From positions 1 to 64,000 of the forward strand of contig NZ_AQWM01000012.1 in the NCBI RefSeq assembly GCF_000376105.1: 64,000 nt of DNA. The letters are read 5' to 3'. How positions within the stretch are numbered: the stretch's first letter is position 1; each line of letters begins with the position of its first letter. Below, piece after piece: positions 59,641-64,000 of the stretch. The position numbers and the translations under genes are program-made. The notes beneath the pieces were generated by a model. The model was not told the DNA's origin. It made no database searches and saw only the letters and a program-made list of their open reading frames with translations. Source of the DNA: Asticcacaulis benevestitus DSM 16100 = ATCC BAA-896. Lineage in GTDB: Bacteria > Pseudomonadota > Alphaproteobacteria > Caulobacterales > Caulobacteraceae.

Positions 59641-61827
59641 ATGAAGACCATCGGACTTTGGGCGCTAGGGTTTTGCGTCTTGCCGCTCTCCCTGTCGGCC
59701 GGCGCCCAAACGCCGCTTTATCCTTACGTCAACCCCATGGTCGGGGTCGGTAACGACAATGAAGGCGATACGGTGCCGGGGCCGGCCCTGCCATCCGGCT
59801 CTATCCACCCGAGCCCCGAAACCCTGACCGGAAGCAATGCGGGCTACGACCCGGCGGCGCCGATAAGTGGTTTCGCCCAACTGCACACGCAAGGCTCAGG
59901 TGGCGTTACCACCTATGGCACGTTTCTGGTGTCGCCACAGGTCGGTGCGCCGGTGTTTGACGAGACCGATCATCTGTCGGAAAAGCGGGATGAGCGCGCG
60001 GCCGCCGATATGTACGAGGTGACGCTCAAGCGTTACCAGACCCATGTCGAGGTGACGCCTTCCCACTACGCTGCGCTCTATCGGTTCACCTTCCCCCAGG
60101 GGGATGCATCGCAACTGGTCTTTGATATCACGCGCAAGATCAAGGGCGTGACCGCCTCCGATCAGTCCGACGTCACCCTCTATCCCCTGGAGGGCAAGAT
60201 CATCGGCCATGTCAAGGCGAAGGGCTACTGGAGTCCGGCTCTGGTCGATATCTGGTTCTGCGCCAAGGTCGACCAGACACCCACCAAATGGGGCGTATTC
60301 CGCGACGGCCAAACGGCTGTGGGCGAGACAACCGCCAGTGCGGGGGCGGATCAGCGCCTGGGCGCCTGGTGGACCTTCGATACGCACGCTGACACGCCGG
60401 TGATGATGAAAATCGCGGTGTCCTTTACCTCGGCCGCCACGGCTGAAGCCTTGCTCGCGCACGACATGCCCGGCTGGGATTTCGACGCCGTGCGCGGAAA
60501 GGCGCAAAATGCCTGGAACACATCGCTGGGCCAGATCGAGATTTCAGGCGTGCCCGAGCCCGACCTCAAACGCTTTTATACGGCGCTGTATCATACCGCC
60601 ATTCAGCCCCGCGATCGCTCGCTCGATCAGGCCGAAGCCGATCTTGGCACGCCGCACTGGGATGACTATTACACACTGTGGGATACCTATCGCACAGAGT
60701 TTCCGCTGTTGTCGCTGATCCGCCCCAAGGACTATGCCGGCAATATCGCCTCGATCGTCCGGGCCTTTGATCGTTACGGCGCCTTCGACACCGCCTTTAT
60801 CGCCGGCCACAACTATCATGTGGGTCAGGGCGGTGACGAGGTGGACAATGTGATCGGCGAAGGCCTGATCCGCGGGGTGCCCGGTGTCGACTGGGGCGAG
60901 GCCTATCGCGTCACGCATTTCAATGCGTTCCAGCGCCGCAGCCCGCGTTATCTGACGCAGTTGTATTTTGCCGTTGGTGATAAAAGCCCCGAACCGGATA
61001 ATCAGCGCGCCCGTTCCGGCTCATCCACGATTGGCTTCGCCCTCAATGACTTTTATGCCGCCAGACTGGCCACTGCTGCCGGCAAGCCGGAAGAGGCGCA
61101 GCTCCTGGCATCGCGCTCGAAGATGTGGCGCCAGGTCTGGAACCCGCAGGCGCAAAGCGACGGTTATAAGGGCTTTATCCTGCCGAAATATCCGGATGGA
61201 AGCTTCCAGCCCCTTGATCCCAAGCTGGGATGGGATGGCAAGACCTACAACAATGTCGGCTTCTATGAAGGGACGTCGTGGATCTATTCCTATGACATGC
61301 TTCACGATATTCCCGGCATGGTGAAGGCCATGGGCGGGCGTGACATGTTCATTCAGCGCCTGCAGCACGCCCTGTCATCCGGCCTCATTGATATTACCAA
61401 TGAACCGTCCTTCTCGACCCCCTGGCTGTTCAGCAATGTCGGGCGGCCCGATCTCAGCGCCTACTGGGCCAATGAGATCTTCAAGAAGTTCACCGTGGAT
61501 ACCTATCCGGGCGACGAAGACAACGGCGCCATGAGTTCGCATTATGTCTTTAATCGCATAGGTCTGTTCCCGAAGCTCGGCACCGACCAGTTTTATCTGC
61601 ACGGGCCGCACCAGCCACGCACCGACCTTCATCTGGAAAACGGCAGGACCTTCACGATCCTCGCGCACCATACCGGGGCGGAGGCCATCTATATTCAGAA
61701 GGCGCTCTTGAATGGCCGGCCCCTGAACACGCCGTGGCTATCTCAGGCCGACATCATGAAGGGTGGTGTGCTGGAATTGACGCTCGGCAACCGGCCCGGC
61801 CACTGGGCCACCCGGCCTGCCAACTGA
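59641..61827 (+). CDS. GH92 family glycosidase, exported
   Basis: A 728-residue GH92 protein. The signal peptide MKTIGLWALGFCVLPLSLSA (cut near GAQ) precedes YPYVNPMVGVGNDNEGDTVP and GPALPSGSIHPSPETL, which differ from the canonical GTGGHGHTYPGA-type opening of the GH92 at 20746. Later blocks: YTLWDTYRTEFPLLSL, NYHVGQGGDEVDNVIGEGLI, NEPSFSTPWLFSNVGRPDLS and YPGDEDNGAMSSHYVFNRIG with the acidic pair. The divergence suggests a sub-group with different linkage specificity. AGGAG precedes ATG 59641. It lies 65 bp after GH43, so co-transcription is likely. Confidence 0.88.
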   Translation: MKTIGLWALGFCVLPLSLSAGAQTPLYPYVNPMVGVGNDNEGDTVPGPALPSGSIHPSPETLTGSNAGYDPAAPISGFAQLHTQGSGGVTTYGTFLVSPQVGAPVFDETDHLSEKRDERAAADMYEVTLKRYQTHVEVTPSHYAALYRFTFPQGDASQLVFDITRKIKGVTASDQSDVTLYPLEGKIIGHVKAKGYWSPALVDIWFCAKVDQTPTKWGVFRDGQTAVGETTASAGADQRLGAWWTFDTHADTPVMMKIAVSFTSAATAEALLAHDMPGWDFDAVRGKAQNAWNTSLGQIEISGVPEPDLKRFYTALYHTAIQPRDRSLDQAEADLGTPHWDDYYTLWDTYRTEFPLLSLIRPKDYAGNIASIVRAFDRYGAFDTAFIAGHNYHVGQGGDEVDNVIGEGLIRGVPGVDWGEAYRVTHFNAFQRRSPRYLTQLYFAVGDKSPEPDNQRARSGSSTIGFALNDFYAARLATAAGKPEEAQLLASRSKMWRQVWNPQAQSDGYKGFILPKYPDGSFQPLDPKLGWDGKTYNNVGFYEGTSWIYSYDMLHDIPGMVKAMGGRDMFIQRLQHALSSGLIDITNEPSFSTPWLFSNVGRPDLSAYWANEIFKKFTVDTYPGDEDNGAMSSHYVFNRIGLFPKLGTDQFYLHGPHQPRTDLHLENGRTFTILAHHTGAEAIYIQKALLNGRPLNTPWLSQADIMKGGVLELTLGNRPGHWATRPAN

Positions 61828-61953
61828 TAGGCAGGGTTGCGGGCGTGTTGTAAATTTACCAACCAATCGTGAGGAAGGTGTCTAGGCGATTGACTCTGCG
61901 GGCTGTGGCTCAAAGCGGTCCATGGTCTTTATGGTTAAAAATATACGCTTAAA

Positions 61954-61973
61954 CAGCAGCTTGCTGAATTTTT
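61954..61973 (+). terminator. Weak terminator-like stem after GH92
   Basis: CAGCA-GCT-TGCTG followed by AATTTTT, 127 bp after the GH92 stop. The stem is short (5 bp) and the loop minimal, so termination would be weak. Confidence 0.3.
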
Positions 61974-62007
61974 GAGCCATCCTTCGCGATTTATAGTGGG
62001 CGGCTAG

Positions 62008-62021
62008 ATTGGGTGACCAAT
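62008..62021. promoter_or_regulatory. GntR-type palindrome upstream of the last GH92 gene
   Basis: ATTGG-GTGA-CCAAT, perfect dyad, 84 bp before the GTG start; a degenerate copy (ATTTA-CCAA-CCAAT) is at 61854-61867. Confidence 0.68.
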
Positions 62022-62104
62022 TGACGCTGGTGTTGAAACATGGTCCATTGAGGCCCAGCGGGTTCCGGTTTTAAGAGAGCCTTTTTACATAAGAGGATAC
62101 GCAC

Positions 62105-64000
62105 GTGCATCGGTCTCAGGTCTTGCCCCTCGTGGCGTTATTGACGGTCGCGCTCAACAGTACGGCGCTAGCGGATCCCGCCCTATCGTCCGCACCCCAA
62201 CCAGGGCTGTCCGCGGCGGTCGATCCTTTCATTGGCGTAGATGGTGGTTCAACCGTCGGCGGCAACACGGTGCCCGGCGCGCAAATACCTTTCGGCTTCG
62301 TCACCTTCAGCCCGGATACCACCCGGGGTGACACCCACGGATATGACTCCGCCAGCCCCATTATGGGCCTGAGCCTGACCCATGTCAGCGGCACCGGAGG
62401 CGATGGTCAGTATGGCAATTTCCGCCTGTCGCCGACCGTGGGGCCGCTGCGCGCCAATCATCTGGTCTTTGCCAAGAGCCAGGAGACGGCCAAGCCCGGC
62501 TATTACAGCGTTGTTTTGGGTAATGCGCCAGACGAAGCCATCAAGACCGAAGTGACGGCCACCCGCATGGTCGGCTTTATGCGCCTGACCTTTCCGCAGG
62601 CCGCCGGTGAGCGCGCGTCTATGCCGGGCAATGTCATTCTGAATGTCAGTTCCATTGTTGAAATGGGCGGCAAGGGCCAGCGAGCAACCGCCTCCCATGT
62701 CGATATTCTTGACGACCACACCCTGTCCGGTTGGGCCAGTTTCGAAGGCGCCTGGAATCCGACACCTTACAAGATTTATTTTTATGCCGTCTTTGATAGG
62801 CCGGCTCAGGAGGTAGGTGCGTGGCGCGCCAGTCAGGGGGCCTTCGAAGCGCATCCCGGCACCGGCAGCATGGACGGCCTTCCGCAAAGCCTGAGCCTGG
62901 CTCATAAGCAAAGCGTGATGGTCGATTACGATGTCGATCAGGCCTTTGCCCACAAGTTGGGGGGCTATGCGCGATTTGATATTGCCAAACAACCCGTCGT
63001 CCAGGTGAAGGTCGCGGTGTCTTTTATCAGCGCGGAAAAGGCGAAGGCGCATCTGGCCGCCGAGGCGCCGGGTTGGGATTTTGACGCCGTGCGCCTGCGC
63101 GGTCAGGGGCTTTGGGATCAGGCGCTGTCAAAAATCACCGTGGACGGCGGCACAGAGGCGCAAAGACGCATCTTCTATACGGCGATGTATCACAGCGAGA
63201 CTATGCCTCATGATGTGAGCGGCGACAACGCCTGGTGGGAGTCGGCAGAGCCGCATTACGAAGACTTCTACACGCTATGGGACACCTTCCGGACTCTGCA
63301 TCCCTTGCTGACTCTCATAGAACCCCAAAGGCAGCGTGACATGATACGCTCCTTGCTAGACACCTATAAGCATACCGGCTGGCTGCCGGATGCCCGCATA
63401 GCCGGCGCCAATGGCATGACCCAGGGCGGATCGAACGGCGATGTGGTTGTGGCGGATGCTATCGTCAAGGATCTGGGCGGCTTTGACTATGATCTGGCCT
63501 ATGCCGCGGTGAAGACCGATGGGGAGGTCGAATCCGATAAACCGCTGCTTCAGGGCCGGGTTCTAATGGACTATCTCAAGCTCGGTTATGTGTCCTTAAG
63601 CCAGCCGCGCTCGGCCTCGCGTACCCTTGAATATGTCTATAACGACTATGTCATAGCCGAGGTGGCGAGCAAGCTTGGCAAGCATGACGATGCTGCGCGT
63701 TATCTGGCGCGTTCGCAAGGATGGAAAAAACTATGGGACGACAAACTCGGCTGTATCCGCCCGCGTTATGCCAATGGAGAGGGCCTTGAGAACTATAGCT
63801 GCACCTACGACTATCCTGACAAGTCTACGCCCTGGTGGGAAGCGCCCTATTATGAGGGCAGCGGCCAGCAGTACTCAACCTATGTGCCGCATGATGTCTC
63901 CGGGCTGATCAGCAAGGTGGGTGGCGCTGAAGCCTTTACGGGCTGGCTTGATCGCCTGTTCGACACGGGCCACTATTCACAAGGTAACGAGCCGGATATT
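62105..64000 (+). CDS. GH92 family alpha-mannosidase, exported (3' end beyond window)
   Basis: 632 codons are visible and the frame is open to the window edge. A GTG start at 62105, with AGAGGA 8 bases before it, opens a signal peptide (MHRSQVLPLVALLTVALNST, cut near ALA). Then AVDPFIGVDGGSTVGGNTVP and GAQIPFGFVTFSPDTT match the GH92 opening, followed by LTHVSGTGGDGQYGNF, FYTLWDTFRTLHPLLTLIEP and GMTQGGSNGDVVVADAIVKD. The C-terminal acidic motif is not reached (the window ends at HYSQGNEPDI). It is expected to be a calcium-dependent exo-alpha-mannosidase or mannose-1-phosphate-linkage enzyme in the periplasm. It has its own upstream palindrome and probably its own promoter. Confidence 0.92.
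   Translation, partial: MHRSQVLPLVALLTVALNSTALADPALSSAPQPGLSAAVDPFIGVDGGSTVGGNTVPGAQIPFGFVTFSPDTTRGDTHGYDSASPIMGLSLTHVSGTGGDGQYGNFRLSPTVGPLRANHLVFAKSQETAKPGYYSVVLGNAPDEAIKTEVTATRMVGFMRLTFPQAAGERASMPGNVILNVSSIVEMGGKGQRATASHVDILDDHTLSGWASFEGAWNPTPYKIYFYAVFDRPAQEVGAWRASQGAFEAHPGTGSMDGLPQSLSLAHKQSVMVDYDVDQAFAHKLGGYARFDIAKQPVVQVKVAVSFISAEKAKAHLAAEAPGWDFDAVRLRGQGLWDQALSKITVDGGTEAQRRIFYTAMYHSETMPHDVSGDNAWWESAEPHYEDFYTLWDTFRTLHPLLTLIEPQRQRDMIRSLLDTYKHTGWLPDARIAGANGMTQGGSNGDVVVADAIVKDLGGFDYDLAYAAVKTDGEVESDKPLLQGRVLMDYLKLGYVSLSQPRSASRTLEYVYNDYVIAEVASKLGKHDDAARYLARSQGWKKLWDDKLGCIRPRYANGEGLENYSCTYDYPDKSTPWWEAPYYEGSGQQYSTYVPHDVSGLISKVGGAEAFTGWLDRLFDTGHYSQGNEPDI

Noticed and set aside
1-64000. CRISPR arrays, tRNA or rRNA genes
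   Set aside because: No regularly spaced repeats, cloverleaf-like sequences with CCA-end context, or rRNA stretches were recognised on reading through.

Overview
The window reads as a chromosomal segment of an alphaproteobacterium of the Caulobacteraceae, most likely Asticcacaulis or a close relative. This is inference. It rests on three large TonB-dependent receptors with no SusD partner, two flavin-dependent halogenases beside glycan genes, paired BufA1- and BufA2-type bufferin loci with ECF-sigma-like promoters, and a GC content that looks moderate by eye rather than very high.

Layout. 1-3.1 kb: the right end of an IS630-type element sits in, and truncates, a dual-receiver response regulator gene. 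A single-receiver protein and a membrane GGDEF-EAL protein follow, a broken or rewired c-di-GMP signalling locus. 3.4-6.7 kb: a TonB-dependent receptor divergent from an AmpR-like LysR regulator. 6.8-12 kb: two divergent metallophore (bufferin) loci, bufA2-bufB-bufC on the minus strand and bufA1-bufB-bufC-doxX on the plus strand. Each has a GTAAC(C/T)-N16-CGTA promoter. A third identical promoter precedes a small CxxC protein, and a leaderless bufferin core fragment lies between. 12-14.8 kb: a LysR regulator divergent from an AhpD-like / DUF1348 / PPOX-like stress operon.

14.9-26.1 kb: glycan genes: GH2 beta-galactosidase with a tryptophan-halogenase-family protein, a DMT transporter, and a TonB receptor followed across a terminator by a GH92 alpha-mannosidase. 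26.5-38.1 kb: a myo-inositol catabolic locus. iolR, iolC-DUF2090, iolD, iolE and iolB lie on the plus strand. Divergently lies an iolG-like dehydrogenase operon that also carries an APC permease, a PfkB kinase and a GH4 glycosidase. The divergent promoter region holds a GGAA-N6-TTCC operator and a terminator-like leader.

38.8-64 kb: a large glycan-utilisation region. It holds GH115 alpha-glucuronidase, a second halogenase, a TonB receptor, two closely related FadR-type GntR regulators, GH89 alpha-N-acetylglucosaminidase overlapping a NagX/HGSNAT-like membrane acetyltransferase, a BadF-type GlcNAc kinase, GH29 fucosidase, a second GH2, GH43, and two GH92 proteins (the last runs off the window). 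Copies of a TTGG-N4-CCAA palindrome lie in front of GH115, the TonB receptor, gntR2, GH89, GH2, GH43 and the last GH92. This suggests one regulon under the two GntR paralogues. The enzyme set (alpha-mannosidases, fucosidase, beta-galactosidases, alpha-GlcNAc-ase, GlcNAc kinase, glucuronidase, GH43) fits sequential trimming of a complex plant or glycoprotein glycan: outer-membrane import by TonB receptors, exo-trimming in the periplasm, and sugar phosphorylation in the cytoplasm.
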